A DNA stretch of 64,000 bases from Natronococcus roseus. GTDB taxonomy: Archaea; Halobacteriota; Halobacteria; Halobacteriales; Natrialbaceae. Within the stretch, counting starts at the first letter, position 1. The number at the start of each line of letters is the position of its first letter. Below are positions 1-9,034 of the stretch, in pieces. Both the position numbers and the translations under genes were made by a program. Under the pieces are notes generated by a model. It searched no databases. It was not told the DNA's origin and was given only the letters and a program-made list of their open reading frames with translations. The stretch lies in assembly GCF_043677095.1 (NCBI RefSeq), contig NZ_JBHLJR010000007.1, positions 182,756 through 246,755 on the forward strand. The letters are read 5' to 3'.

Positions 1-41
1 CTTTGCGGTTGATCCACTAATAGAAGCCTTATCTCCTCGCA

Positions 42-379
42 TTGCATAGATTCATCATGACATCAGTACCGCCCAGCGAGACGAACGGCGCCGGCGTCCG
101 GCTTGTTGAAGCCGTTTCCTCGTGGCCCGGTGTGACCGTCGGCCCCACCGCCTTGGAACGGTCGAATTCACCGTCGACGGGCGCGAAATCGGTCACACAC
201 ATGGCACTCGCGTCGTCGATATCAACTTCCCAAAGCGCGTCGCGGATCACCTCATCACGACCGGCGAGACAAACGACCACCGCTTCGCCGGCGGCGGTTG
301 GACGAGCTTCGCTATCGATTCGGATGCCGACGTCGATCAGGCGACTCGATTGCTTAGACTCTCGTATACCGCTGGGTGA
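42..379 (+). pseudogene. Luciferase-like (DUF5519-type) protein remnant, frameshifted
   Basis: Two overlapping forward frames together read like one small haloarchaeal luciferase-family protein. The first frame ends in a VSSWPGVTVGP segment and the second continues with HRLGTVEFTVDGREIGHTHG and a FAGGGWTSFAID segment. The switch falls in the C-rich run near position 142, consistent with loss of one base. The family name comes from my recollection of the VDGREIGH..HG and GWTSF motifs, not from a search. The end at 379 is followed by sequence similar to 55430-55500 (CGCTGGGTG.TGCAGACGACAGCA), so the tail may be fused to a dispersed repeat. Probably non-functional. Confidence 0.45.
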
Positions 380-605
380 TGCAGACGACAGCATTCGAAG
401 ACTACGTGATTGTCGCGGCGTTGAGCCGATTGAATATCGAACTCGGTCCAGTAGCATACGCTGTTAAATCGTGCTAATTCCATCTCCCCTCCTAGAGACT
501 AATTACCATTCAGAAACTAACAACCATATGTTGGAAATTATATTTATCATCTTCTACATTCAATAGATATTCGTCACCTGTTAGTCCGGGCGACGAGGTG
601 TTTCA

Positions 606-1310
606 ATGACGGACCCTACTGCCATCGACGAGACAGTACAACGAGTCCTCGACAACTACGCCGACGACGCCTCGAAGTATCAAGAACACGCCGCCAAGTT
701 CCAAAACTTCGATCGCTGGACCGGCCCAGACCCGAAAATAATAATCGCCGATGCAGCCGGATCTGCAACCGGACTCAATTACGAAAACATCGTCAAACCC
801 AACGTTGAATCGTTTCGTGACCAGTTTGTCAATTCGGGTAAGGTACAGTCGCTGGCCGATCTCACCGAGTTGGAACACGATTCTGAGTTCGCCGAGAGTT
901 TCACAATCGGCCATCCAAATATCGTCCACGACGTCGCTGCTGCATTACTCGAGAAGGCAGAGCCAGACGCAGATGATCTAGACCTGCTTCAGACGTGGGC
1001 AGCGAACGCTGACCCGAAGCAGTACCAGTCTGATCCGGTTGGAGATGTCCACGGAATTGGCCCCGCTACGTTCCAGTATTTACGGATGATTGCTGGGGCC
1101 GACACCGTCAAGCCAGACGTCCAGGTAGAGAAATTCATCACTGAACTCGAGACCGAACATTCCGAGTTCGACGTGGACTCATCCTCGAAACTCGAACTGA
1201 TCGACTCGTGTCGCTGGCTGGCAACCCATTCGACGTACTCAATGATCGAAATCGATCAGATCGCGTGGTGGACGTTCTCCGAAACCGAATCGCTCTCGAA
1301 CATGCACTAA
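606..1310 (+). CDS. Helix-hairpin-helix (HhH-GPD-like) protein of unknown role
   Basis: The protein has 234 residues and is acidic and soluble. Around residues 148-180 it has a helix-hairpin-helix signature, HGIGPATFQYLRM, followed by DTVKPDVQVEKF. This arrangement recalls the HhH and downstream catalytic-Asp region of endonuclease III-type DNA glycosylases. The four-cysteine Fe-S motif of EndoIII is absent and the rest does not match a glycosylase I can name. A role in binding or repairing DNA is inference from the HhH alone. The start is an ATG preceded by GAGGTG. The gene stands alone, with the pentapeptide-like gene 65 bp downstream on the same strand and possibly co-transcribed. Confidence 0.75.
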   Translation: MTDPTAIDETVQRVLDNYADDASKYQEHAAKFQNFDRWTGPDPKIIIADAAGSATGLNYENIVKPNVESFRDQFVNSGKVQSLADLTELEHDSEFAESFTIGHPNIVHDVAAALLEKAEPDADDLDLLQTWAANADPKQYQSDPVGDVHGIGPATFQYLRMIAGADTVKPDVQVEKFITELETEHSEFDVDSSSKLELIDSCRWLATHSTYSMIEIDQIAWWTFSETESLSNMH

Positions 1311-1374
1311 TCCGGTCTGCCGACTCAGCTGTATCGCTCGTTCGACCGACAGCCATTTCCACGATGATTTAACC

Positions 1375-3429
1375 ATGACTCGAGAATCCCACTGTTCGTA
1401 CCAGTATCGATCACTGAGTGAGACAGCGCCGGCAGCCGTTGGACCACTTCCCGTTACGGAACCCGATCACTGTCCACATCAGCCCGTCTCCAGCGACGAC
1501 GATCGCTGCTTGTTCCATACTACAGAGGGCGAGTATCCATCTAGTACGATCACTGATGCGTTTCTCGAAGCAGTGTCCGGACCGGATCAGGAAACGACAT
1601 TTGCAGGTGGTCGTCTCGAATCAGTAAATCTCTCGGGAACAGTCCTCGAGACTCCCAATGGCGAACCGATCGACCTTCGGGGGGCAACTATCGAGGGCGA
1701 CCTCAATCTCTCGAATGCGACGGTCAAAGTACCGCTTCTCCTCGGGAATATCGCTATTACAGGCGCGCTTGACGCTCGTGGCGCACGGTTCGAATGTGTA
1801 GTTGATCTGGCGGGCGCGAAGATTGGCCGACAGACGCTGCTCTCTCACGCTCAGTTCAATAGTGGCCTGGTCGCTAACGCGCTCGACGCCGGATTCATCG
1901 ACGCGAGAGACTTCTCGGTAGACGGACCGGCGGTACTCGACGACGCATCGTTCAGTGCCAACGTCAGATTTGCCAGATCGGAGTTCGGCGGTGACCTCTC
2001 ATGTGAGCGAACTGAATGGCCACCGCTTACTGATTTTGCGATGATTGCAGTCACGGACGAGGCGTCGTTCGCCGACAGTACCGTCAGTGGCGAGTTTCGA
2101 CTCACTGGGGCATCGTTCGACGGAGACCTTACGCTATCCGGGATCGAAGTTAACGGTGACGTCTCCTGCAGTCACGCAGTCGTCACCGGCTCACTGAACG
2201 CATCCCAGGCAACGTTCGGGAACGAGGTGGATTTCGAGGATTTCCGCCACCACGGTACGAACGCTTCATTTGATCAGAGTGCCTTCGAAGGCTACACCTC
2301 GTTTTCGTTTGCCAACTTCGAGGACTCGCTCTCGTTCACGGACAGTACATTCGAGGACGAGGTCTGGTTCACGTACGGCACGTTCGAGGAAACCGTCGAC
2401 TTCGAGGGAGCTCGATTCGAAAATTTGACTCATCTTCGGGATGCTACGTTCGAGAGCAATGTCATCGTTCGAAACGTCTGCTCAAGATCCCAGCTGTTTT
2501 TCCACGGCTCGATGATCGACGGCGATCTCGATTCTAGGGAAGCTACGCTCGATCACTTCCAGTTCGGTGCCGAACTCGCCGGCCATGCGGATTTTCGAAG
2601 CGTTCGGTTCGACGCACAAGCGGTATTCAAACAGACGGAGTTCGGCGGAACAGCCCGCTTTGACCTCGCTTCGTTCGCCGGCGACCCAGACTTCACTGGA
2701 TGCCAGTTTTTGTCTGAGGTCTCGTTCGATGAAACAGAATTTCTCGTTCGCCCGACCTTCGATGATGCACGATTCGCGGTCGAACCCGATCTCGATGCCG
2801 CGGATTTCTCTCGTTCAATAGAGGGAACAGAGGGTCCCCTGATCGTGGCCCGGCCCGAAGAACTCAACAACGCTAGGGCGACGGTCCCGCTTGATGCTCT
2901 CTCGGGAGATATTGCCGTTCCTGCACAGGCAGCACGGCTCATCGAACCGAACGTCCCTCGCACGAAAGCGCTCGTAACCGCTCTCAAAAATCTTGATCAC
3001 GAGGCTTGGTATGGACTGTTCCATCACAGTCTCAAGCTTGCTCGAACAGCCGCAGTCGAAGTTGATGCTGATGAGACGCCCACTGTATATGTCGTTGGGT
3101 TCGCAATAGATGGCGACGCCGAGAAACCAGACGAATTGCTTGAGGAAACGTCACTGATCGCAGCGTACACTATCGTCGAGAAAGACTTTCAAATCGAATT
3201 CAGCCACCTAGAGTCCAAATTCGAACAATTCGACCATCTTGTGGCCGTTCCCGGTAGTACCGATGCACTCGAGTCGGACGTTTCTGTGGCGACGCATATC
3301 GAGTTTCGGAATGCCATCTTGCGGTGCCTGATGGTACAGATTGCACGGTATAATCATCAGGAGGAAGAGAACACGTTGCAATTCGACTGTCTTCCGGCTA
3401 TTGTTGGAATCTTCCGCCTCGATACGTAG
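1375..3429 (+). CDS. Pentapeptide-repeat-like right-handed beta-helix protein
   Basis: The protein has 684 residues. Residues about 60-480 are built from degenerate repeats with F/L at the centre and A-x-F or G-x-x-x periodicity (for example GARFECVVDLAGAKI, SFANFEDSLSFTDSTF, ARFENLTHLRDATF). This is the pattern of pentapeptide-repeat quadrilateral beta-helices. The N-terminal 50 residues hold a Cys/His group (C7, C34-PH, C45-FH) that could bind metal. The C-terminal 180 residues are a non-repeat domain. No transmembrane segment is visible. Pentapeptide proteins can mimic DNA or act as scaffolds, but nothing here fixes the target. The gene ends just before the duplicated zinc-finger cassette. 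Confidence 0.8.
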   Translation: MTRESHCSYQYRSLSETAPAAVGPLPVTEPDHCPHQPVSSDDDRCLFHTTEGEYPSSTITDAFLEAVSGPDQETTFAGGRLESVNLSGTVLETPNGEPIDLRGATIEGDLNLSNATVKVPLLLGNIAITGALDARGARFECVVDLAGAKIGRQTLLSHAQFNSGLVANALDAGFIDARDFSVDGPAVLDDASFSANVRFARSEFGGDLSCERTEWPPLTDFAMIAVTDEASFADSTVSGEFRLTGASFDGDLTLSGIEVNGDVSCSHAVVTGSLNASQATFGNEVDFEDFRHHGTNASFDQSAFEGYTSFSFANFEDSLSFTDSTFEDEVWFTYGTFEETVDFEGARFENLTHLRDATFESNVIVRNVCSRSQLFFHGSMIDGDLDSREATLDHFQFGAELAGHADFRSVRFDAQAVFKQTEFGGTARFDLASFAGDPDFTGCQFLSEVSFDETEFLVRPTFDDARFAVEPDLDAADFSRSIEGTEGPLIVARPEELNNARATVPLDALSGDIAVPAQAARLIEPNVPRTKALVTALKNLDHEAWYGLFHHSLKLARTAAVEVDADETPTVYVVGFAIDGDAEKPDELLEETSLIAAYTIVEKDFQIEFSHLESKFEQFDHLVAVPGSTDALESDVSVATHIEFRNAILRCLMVQIARYNHQEEENTLQFDCLPAIVGIFRLDT

Positions 3430-3524
3430 ACTGCCGAGTGCTGTTCCGGCTTGGCGATTACCGGCGATTTCTTTTTGGGCCTAGTGAGGATGGCTCTGCC
3501 GTCGGAGCACAGTTGACTTTCGAG

Positions 3525-3752
3525 TTACGTTTCTGGGTGGTCGTACTGGTGGAACTGGTACTTACCTGTTCGCATCACCCAGTGCCGGTCGTCAAACTCG
3601 AGAAGATCGTCATTGCTGACCGCCGTCGAGACGAGGTCTGGGATACTGGTGCTGGTGATACCGCGGTCACGTGCGAGGTCCAAGATTTCCTCGAGAGTGG
3701 CACCTGGGTTCTCCGCGACAACCTCCAGGACCTGATCATAATCCTCTGTCAT
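3525..3752 (-). CDS. Small winged-helix-like protein, last gene of the zinc-finger cassette
   Basis: The protein has 75 residues. Its body reads as a compact helix-turn-helix: LEVVAENPGATLEEILDLA (helices 1-2), then SIPDLVSTAVSNDDLLEF (recognition helix and wing), ending in WVMRTGKYQFHQY. This resembles archaeal winged-helix proteins and suggests DNA or RNA binding. It starts 3 bp after the stop of the upstream zinc-finger gene, which indicates translational coupling. The paralogue at 60845-61071 has a 1-nt deletion in the middle and is broken. Specific function unknown. Confidence 0.65.
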   Translation of the reverse strand: MTEDYDQVLEVVAENPGATLEEILDLARDRGITSTSIPDLVSTAVSNDDLLEFDDRHWVMRTGKYQFHQYDHPET

Positions 3753-3755
3753 GGA

Positions 3756-3908
3756 TCAGGATATCCGGTACATGGCGATTGCGTCTGCTCCGCAGGTAGG
3801 ACAGGCTTCAGTGTCCTCACTCACGGAGGTTCCGCAGTTGCGACATTCGTACACGATTTCTGGCTGCTTTGTCCAGGGCAGCAACCGGTCTACACGTTCA
3901 AATAGCAT
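3756..3908 (-). CDS. Small CPxCG-type zinc-finger protein
   Basis: The protein has 50 residues and one zinc ribbon: YECRNCG at about residues 20-26 and ACPTCGADA at about 36-43, giving two C-x2-C knuckles. I chose the ATG of MLFERVDRLL because it matches the start of the intact paralogue at 61075-61227, which is colinear and conserves all four cysteines. Single-domain zinc fingers of this size are a haloarchaeal speciality, often regulatory or protein-protein adaptors. It lies between a second zinc finger (3919-4071) and a winged-helix gene, with 10-bp and 3-bp gaps, so the three are probably one operon. Confidence 0.7.
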   Translation of the reverse strand: MLFERVDRLLPWTKQPEIVYECRNCGTSVSEDTEACPTCGADAIAMYRIS

Positions 3909-3918
3909 GGGGAGGGAG

Positions 3919-4071
3919 TCACTCCGGGTTTGCGACGTCCCGGCATTCGGGGCACTCGGCGTATACTGCTGGTCCTGTCTCTGTTTCATATTCAACGATC
4001 ACGTTGGCCGTCGTGATCTCGGCTTGGCAGAACGGGCATGTACCGAGAGATGGAGGGTTCGCCGTGGACAT
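3919..4071 (-). CDS. Small zinc-finger protein (DUF7837-like), first gene of the cassette
   Basis: The protein has 50 residues, translated directly from the complement. Its two zinc knuckles are TCPFCQAE near residue 12 and AECPECRDV near residue 38, separated by a beta-rich linker (VIVEYETETGPAVY). All four cysteines are present. The paralogue at 61217-61387 has the first cysteine changed to arginine and has lost the stop codon. The family label is from memory. It opens a three-gene minus-strand operon with the genes at 3756 and 3525. The upstream region 4072-4190 has a TATA-like TATATA near 4175. Confidence 0.65.
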   Translation of the reverse strand: MSTANPPSLGTCPFCQAEITTANVIVEYETETGPAVYAECPECRDVANPE

Positions 4072-4346
4072 GGGTTGGTAGAGGCGGTGTGTGGAAAGGA
4101 GGGAGCGCGTGTGACTTGTAACAGGGTGGTGGTGTGTCCGCTCCCCCTATTTTCAGTATCGTATCCGGATTTGTATATAGGCGGGCCAACCACAGTGAAA
4201 CTGAAACCCGAGATCTGGCGGCGGGGCTGTCAACGAGCGAGATGGTGTGTGGGGTACTGTTACGTCGAGGACCTCGTTAGCTAACGTTCGCCATCGATTG
4301 ATTCGGTCTCTGTGGTTTTCATGGCTTTGCGTAAGAGCGTTTTCGG

Positions 4347-4387
4347 TTAACCAACACCAGGATGTCAAAAGGGGCACTGTTAGTTAG
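4347..4387. repeat. Interrupted palindrome, site 1 of 4
   Basis: The left arm TTAACCAAC (4347-4355) is separated by 23 nt from the imperfect right arm GTTAGTTAG (4379-4387). The same structure recurs at 21544, 32622 and 55165. It lies in the 470-bp gap between the zinc-finger operon and the membrane protein gene at 4541; apart from promoter-like AT-rich DNA I see nothing else in that gap. Confidence 0.55.
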
Positions 4388-4540
4388 ACTTGCGAGACAC
4401 GTAGGGATTTCCCCGTGAGATTGGTAGGTCAGTGTATGAGTGGCGATCTCGATACTTACGAGGTTCGATCTTTTATACATATTATCACATGCCACATACT
4501 GTCACCAAACATTATAGTGGAGCAGCAGAAACGGTAACGC

Positions 4541-5119
4541 ATGTCTGAAAAGGAGGGGGAGGCAACAGCAGGTGCTCTCTCAGACGAAATAACCGACCAG
4601 AAAGAGAACAAACGACCAGCATCGGAAATTGTCACCGATGAAGGAAATCTCACCTACATCAAATATAATATCGGACTGTTAGCGATCGTTGGGGTAGGTT
4701 TCGGACTGACAGGCGGCCTCGGAGCACGATTTTTCGCTGGTGGTGGTGATGCTGGTGCAGCGATGGCTGGAGGGATCTTCATGATTGCTGTTTTTGCGGT
4801 CATGGCACTCAGTGGCCCGATTCTGAGTGTTTTCATCGGACTGCAGTTTTCTCGACAAGTGAGGGATACGTACGAAGCAATCGTCAGTTCTTTCGCTAGT
4901 GGCGTTGGGGGCTATTTTGCGATGATGGCCACTGGCGTTCTCATTACAATGATTATCGCACCGAGTGGAGGTGGGGGTGCAGAAGGCGACACTACGGGCA
5001 ATTTCTTCAACCTCGGCGACGTCCTTCTCCCATTGATTGTAATGGCGATCCCTGTTGGGCTTGTGGCAGCTGGAATCGTCTACTTCAATGAAAGAGTATT
5101 TGGGAGCGAAACACTCTAA
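4541..5119 (+). CDS. Haloarchaeal multi-pass membrane protein, function unknown
   Basis: The protein has 192 residues. A 45-residue polar acidic N-terminus is followed by four hydrophobic segments: about 45-65 (GLLAIVGVGFGLTGGLG), 75-105 (with AMAGGIFMIAVFAVMAL), 120-140 (VGGYFAMMATGVLITMII) and 160-180 (VLLPLIVMAIPVGLVAAGIV). A short Gly-rich loop precedes the last one. No catalytic or transport motif is visible. It starts with an ATG after an AT-rich region and stands alone. A MITE lies 23 bp past its stop codon, so the terminator region may have been altered by that insertion. Confidence 0.7.
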   Translation: MSEKEGEATAGALSDEITDQKENKRPASEIVTDEGNLTYIKYNIGLLAIVGVGFGLTGGLGARFFAGGGDAGAAMAGGIFMIAVFAVMALSGPILSVFIGLQFSRQVRDTYEAIVSSFASGVGGYFAMMATGVLITMIIAPSGGGGAEGDTTGNFFNLGDVLLPLIVMAIPVGLVAAGIVYFNERVFGSETL

Positions 5120-5142
5120 ATCTCGCTGCTATAGAGACGAGT

Positions 5143-5267
5143 GGCTCCGTTGAAATCCTTCAGAGATGACATTGAGAAGAGTTACTCTTTCCACCGGGTT
5201 TCGCGGATCCGACTGAAAACTAGTTCCTTAGCGAATCGCAAGACGTGAAGAGGGTTTCAACAGAGCC
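5143..5267 (+). mobile_element. 125-bp MITE with 8-bp target duplication, copy 1
   Basis: The element has imperfect terminal inverted repeats, GGCTCCGTTGAAATCCT at the left and the complement of GGCTCTGTTGAAACCCT at the right. It is flanked by a perfect direct repeat, AGACGAGT, at 5135-5142 and 5268-5275. It encodes no protein. By eye, the reverse complement of 32418-32542 differs from it at 5 of 125 positions. The TIR start and the 8-bp duplication fit mobilisation by an IS6-family-like transposase; that assignment is inference and no such transposase is in this window. Confidence 0.9.
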
Positions 5268-5432
5268 AGACGAGTAGCATCTCAATTTCGAATGGATCTA
5301 CCAGTTGATCAGTGATTACGATCGATTTCTAGGCACTCCTGGTGCTGTCAAAAGAGCCATCGAAAATTGCGGTCTTCCTTTATATATATCGAGGATCTAC
5401 TCGAGATGTTTCGTATCCACTCCAAAAATGGA

Positions 5433-6569
5433 TTAGGAGTCATCTGTGAGGGAGAAAAGGAATCCATCGTCTGTTCCGACGTACAATCGTTCATCTGTGG
5501 ATACAGGTCTTGAACTCGCATTACTGCCAAGATCAAATTCTCCCTCTCGAGCACCACTCTCTGGGTCCAATACATAGACAGTAGTCTGGTTAGAAAAGAC
5601 ACAAAGATACTCGTCAAGAAGAGCAGGACTAGTTGAGATTAGATTTCCTGCATCAAATCGCCATTCTTCTTCTCCCGTTTCCTGATCAAATGCAAATAGA
5701 TACCCCTCGTGATTCCCAGCATAGACGAGGCCATCTGAAACTAGAGGATTATGCTCAATAGACTGCCCAGAATCAACTTCCCACTCTATGCTTCCCGAAT
5801 CTGTATCGATAGCGTAGATATGTCGATCCATCCCTGCAGCGAACAGGACGCCATTTGCTGCTGTTAGAGACGGATATGCATCTAATTCGGTTTCAACCAG
5901 CCAGCGCTCATTAGTAGTGTCCAAATCATATGCTCGGACTCCATTCCGCATGCCCGCAATGAGGAGTTCTTCAGTATCGATAGACATTAGCGAGTTGATT
6001 TGTCCAGCACGGTTGGAACCCTCAATACGATCTTGCTCAACTCCTGTTTCAGCATCTATCAGATAGATTTCGCCAGAATTTTCGGTTGCGTAGACCGTTC
6101 CATCTTTAGCTACTGGTGAAGCCCGTGTCTGTCCATTGATCTCAAATCGCCACTCTTCTTCTCCTGACTTCGCATCAAACGCATAGAGATACCCTTCGTT
6201 GCTTCCAATGTAGAGTACTTCATCGTCAAGGGTGGGCCCTGCATCAAATCCCTGCTCTGTTCTGTATGACCATTCCTCTGCGCCATTCTCTACATTCAAT
6301 GCGTAGAGCGTATTCGATTGGTGGCCGCTGCTAGTGTAGACTAGCTCGCTCCCAATAGCCGACGTATTCGTGCTACCACCCGTCTCAAACGCCCACTCTT
6401 GTGTTAGATGAGTTTCAGCCTCATTATCATCCGAGTGGGTCTCTTGAGTTTCATCTCCGGCTTGTTCGATCTCATCTGATGAGGAATCCGTGTCTGAGTC
6501 GTCTGAACATCCAGCAATCCCGATAACACCTGCAGTTGAGGCAATACATTCTCTCCGGTTACAGTTCAT
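5433..6569 (-). CDS. PQQ-like beta-propeller lipoprotein
   Basis: I chose the ATG of MNCNRRECIAST because it gives a twin-arginine signal ending in the lipobox GIAGC. This predicts Tat export and lipid anchoring on the outer face of the membrane (378 residues). After an acidic Ser/Asp/Glu linker (residues 25-60), seven or so WD/PQQ-type blades follow, with recurring A..G.V...S..G.LYA.D..TGE.EW.F motifs (EEWSYRTEQ, EEEWRFEINGQ, SIEWEVDSGQ, EEEWRFDAGN). Such proteins act as scaffolds or, less often, as quinoprotein enzymes. PQQ ligands cannot be confirmed here. It is related in layout to archaeal BamB-like proteins. It diverges from the zinc-ribbon membrane protein gene at 6825. Confidence 0.85.
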   Translation of the reverse strand: MNCNRRECIASTAGVIGIAGCSDDSDTDSSSDEIEQAGDETQETHSDDNEAETHLTQEWAFETGGSTNTSAIGSELVYTSSGHQSNTLYALNVENGAEEWSYRTEQGFDAGPTLDDEVLYIGSNEGYLYAFDAKSGEEEWRFEINGQTRASPVAKDGTVYATENSGEIYLIDAETGVEQDRIEGSNRAGQINSLMSIDTEELLIAGMRNGVRAYDLDTTNERWLVETELDAYPSLTAANGVLFAAGMDRHIYAIDTDSGSIEWEVDSGQSIEHNPLVSDGLVYAGNHEGYLFAFDQETGEEEWRFDAGNLISTSPALLDEYLCVFSNQTTVYVLDPESGAREGEFDLGSNASSRPVSTDERLYVGTDDGFLFSLTDDS

Positions 6570-6824
6570 AGTGAGTGTTTGTTCCGTCTGCCATAAAATA
6601 GGAGTGGCCAATTTGATCCTATTATCAAATAATTTGTTTATCGAACTGCGTAGTGGTCCCCTTCACCTACATGAATTCAGTAGCCTCTGTGCCCTGTTTC
6701 GATTTCAATATGGTTGTGTCATTGGTTTCTCATAACTTATTATAACCAGAAGTTGGACTACAATACATACTTTAGAGACTGTAATAACAAAAGTATAATG
6801 TGATATTACCATAGATAGATAGCT

Positions 6825-7337
6825 ATGGCTGCTGAGTCAACTGCTTCCGGGGAAGGACAGGAACCTGTAGGTTCAGATACTGCTTATTGTACGGACTGTG
6901 GAACTGAGTTGGATCCATCAAAGGACTACTGTGGAGAATGTGGTGCAGCACAAAGCAAGGCACAGAGTCAGAACGACTTTTTAGCAACCTTCGATGATTT
7001 GCTCGACCAAGAAACTGAGCCGAAAGTCGCAATGGGTGGTGCAGGCGTTGCGATTGTCGGCTCGTTTCTCCCTTGGGCATCTATCCTTGGACAGAGTGTT
7101 TTAGGAATTGATGGTGATGGGATTCTTACGTTACTTATTGGAATTGGTGTTCTTGCTTTAGTCTACACACAAGAGTGGAAAGAGAAGGTGATCTACGGAA
7201 CGATCGTCGGCGGGGCCCTCATAACGGTCATTCCACTCTTTGCGCTCTCTAGCATTTCGGCATTTGGCGTCTACGTAACCTTGCTAGGCGGAGTTGCGGT
7301 TCTCGTAGCAGGGATAAGTGGATACCGGACTCTCTAA
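6825..7337 (+). CDS. Zinc-ribbon membrane protein
   Basis: The protein has 170 residues. An N-terminal zinc ribbon (YCTDCG near residue 21 and YCGECG near residue 35) precedes a charged linker and three or four transmembrane segments (about 68-88, 97-113, 123-140 and 146-165). The first membrane segment carries a GSFLPWASILGQSVLGIDGDG motif that also appears in a gene fragment at 57072-57240, showing a paralogous family in this replicon. Cytoplasmic zinc ribbon plus small membrane domain proteins are common in haloarchaea with no assigned function. The promoter is probably the AT-rich stretch 6780-6815. Confidence 0.75.
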   Translation: MAAESTASGEGQEPVGSDTAYCTDCGTELDPSKDYCGECGAAQSKAQSQNDFLATFDDLLDQETEPKVAMGGAGVAIVGSFLPWASILGQSVLGIDGDGILTLLIGIGVLALVYTQEWKEKVIYGTIVGGALITVIPLFALSSISAFGVYVTLLGGVAVLVAGISGYRTL

Positions 7338-7484
7338 CTAACTGAGCCTCGATTTTTGTCTCACTTTCCAAGAATACAGTTGATGTGCAGTTGGGACTAT
7401 AAATGAATCTTAGATAAAACCGTATCATTCCTGAAGTCGCGATTACGCTGCAGCATTCAAAAGAGGGTATTAACGGACCGTTCT

Positions 7485-7673
7485 CTACAGATCCTCGAGA
7501 CGTGACTCAATCTCTTCAGTTGCTTTGAGAGCCAGGCTATTGTTTGACTCAGCACCGAACTCTTGAATTTCTATTACACCAATGAGAACGACGACGTTGC
7601 TCTTGTGGTAGCAGATCACTCCTGTCGAAGATATAGTAGAATCTGGAAGTCTTTGCAGTGTGATCCATTGTAC
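7485..7673 (-). pseudogene. C-terminal remnant of an unidentified protein
   Basis: Reading the complement from an in-frame stop just above 7673 gives about 62 protein-like residues: TGVICYHKSNVVVLIGVIEI, then FGAESNNSLALKATEEIESR, then a stop at 7485. There is no start codon and no continuation in other frames, so it looks like a truncated gene end in the 587-bp gap before the lipoprotein at 7925. The beta-rich ...VVVLIG... followed by an amphipathic C-terminal helix is typical of small haloarchaeal secreted proteins. I cannot name the family. Confidence 0.35.
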
Positions 7674-7924
7674 TCAGCCGCTATCTGCCGATCTTCACCG
7701 GTCCATCAGCAGCCGTGAGCAGAAATTTCTGGGGATTACTATATTTCACTCAAACTGCTCTATCGCCGCTGCATAGATTTTCTATTATATGGGAAATAGG
7801 AATACTAAGCTAATAATTGCAGTATTTGCAGTGAGTGACGCTATATCATATGAATTATATCCTGACCGATAGTTCAGAAACACTTCACTAAGCTCTTAAG
7901 TGTCTGTCTCGTACAATGGAGTGA

Positions 7925-9034
7925 ATGAAACGCCGACAGTTCGTGTCTGTAAGTCTGGCCGCTGCTGGAATTGCTGCACTCGCAGGCTGTAGCACTGACG
8001 ACGGTATTGGGGGAGGAAACGGGGGCGAAGATGGGGAATCGTTCCCTTCGTACGATATCCCAGCGTACAGCGACTGGGTGCCACAGGACAGTCGGAACGA
8101 GGACAACTCGGGTGTGTTCTTCACGCATCTTGACTGGGCAGCGCTCGATGAGACGGACGACGCGCCGGAAGATGAGGACGAAAGAACCGATGACGAAGAG
8201 ACTGAAGAACTCGTCGAGCAAGTCCCAATCCTCGGCCTCCCGTTCTACGGAGCTCTCATCAGCCCATTTGCTATCTTTGGGATTCTGTTCTACCCGTTCA
8301 GCGGAGACGTTCTCCCAGAGGAAGGCCAAACTGCAGAGGGGATAGAGACGGAGACGATGACGTGGGTCGAAGACGTTCTCGTGTTCAATGGCACGTACGA
8401 CCCCGATGTGTTCGCTGAGCAGTACGCGGACGACTTTGAAGAGGCTGAGACCCGAGACGGATTCACCGTGTACGTTGGGACCAGTGGCTTTGCCGAGGAC
8501 ATGGCATACGCAGTTTCTGAAGACACGCTCGTCGTCGGCATGATGCCCGGTGAGGATGACGAGTACGAGACTGAGGCTATTGTCGGCGAGGCGCTGGACC
8601 GGAATCTCGAAGAGGTCGATCGAGCAGTCGATTCGGACGACGGCCAGTGGCTCTTCGAGACGACTGGAGACTCAAAGATGGGATTCGGCGTTCTGGGGAC
8701 CGACGACTTCTCAGAGGCGCTTGACACCGACGACGAGGTTGAATCGGACGAGCATGACGAAGAGCCAGAAACTGACCCCGAAGTCGATGACAACCCTGTT
8801 TTCGATACGGTCGAGAGCCTCGTCAACACACTCGATTTCTCCGTCGAAGACGACGAGATGGGTGCAATGGACGTCCGGTTCTCAGGAGTGTACCCGGATG
8901 AGGAGTCTGCACCATCCGAAGACGAAGTGAGAGAGCATCTCATCGGTGAAGAAGACGTTGACCACGATATCGTCATCGACGGCGTGCGTGTCCACGCGTC
9001 AGCAACCTTCGAGGAGACGCCAACCGACGAATGA
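7925..9034 (+). CDS. Tat-exported acidic lipoprotein, function unknown
   Basis: The protein has 369 residues. The N-terminus MKRRQFVSVSLAAAGIAALAGC is a twin-arginine signal plus lipobox (Cys22), so the protein should be lipid-anchored on the cell surface. The mature part is extremely Asp/Glu-rich, with two acidic low-complexity linkers (about residues 78-98 and 270-295). They separate predicted alpha/beta sections, including a hydrophobic FYGALISPFAIFGILFYPF stretch (about 105-125) that could be a membrane-associated helix. No known enzymatic motif is visible. The ATG at 7925 is the first one after a stop and gives the complete signal. Confidence 0.75.
   Translation: MKRRQFVSVSLAAAGIAALAGCSTDDGIGGGNGGEDGESFPSYDIPAYSDWVPQDSRNEDNSGVFFTHLDWAALDETDDAPEDEDERTDDEETEELVEQVPILGLPFYGALISPFAIFGILFYPFSGDVLPEEGQTAEGIETETMTWVEDVLVFNGTYDPDVFAEQYADDFEEAETRDGFTVYVGTSGFAEDMAYAVSEDTLVVGMMPGEDDEYETEAIVGEALDRNLEEVDRAVDSDDGQWLFETTGDSKMGFGVLGTDDFSEALDTDDEVESDEHDEEPETDPEVDDNPVFDTVESLVNTLDFSVEDDEMGAMDVRFSGVYPDEESAPSEDEVREHLIGEEDVDHDIVIDGVRVHASATFEETPTDE

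Larger units (their letters stand above)
3431..4284. repeat. Duplicated cassette, copy A (intact; see 60762-61604)
   Basis: About 850 bp is similar in the same orientation to 60762-61604. Similarity runs from the CCGAGTGCTG motif through three small minus-strand genes to a shared TTAGCTAA. Copy A keeps all three reading frames open, while copy B has a frameshift, a lost stop codon and a lost zinc-ligand cysteine. I saw no terminal inverted repeats, so this is a segmental duplication or independent acquisition rather than an obvious IS. Confidence 0.75.

Noticed and set aside
5143..5267. Possible structured RNA or terminator in the 125-bp element
   Set aside because: Perfect 8-bp target duplications at both copies show it is a transposed element.
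8290..8976. Long minus-strand Ser/Thr-rich reading frame opposite the lipoprotein
   Set aside because: It is the antisense shadow of an Asp/Glu-rich gene; GC-rich third positions keep the opposite frame open.
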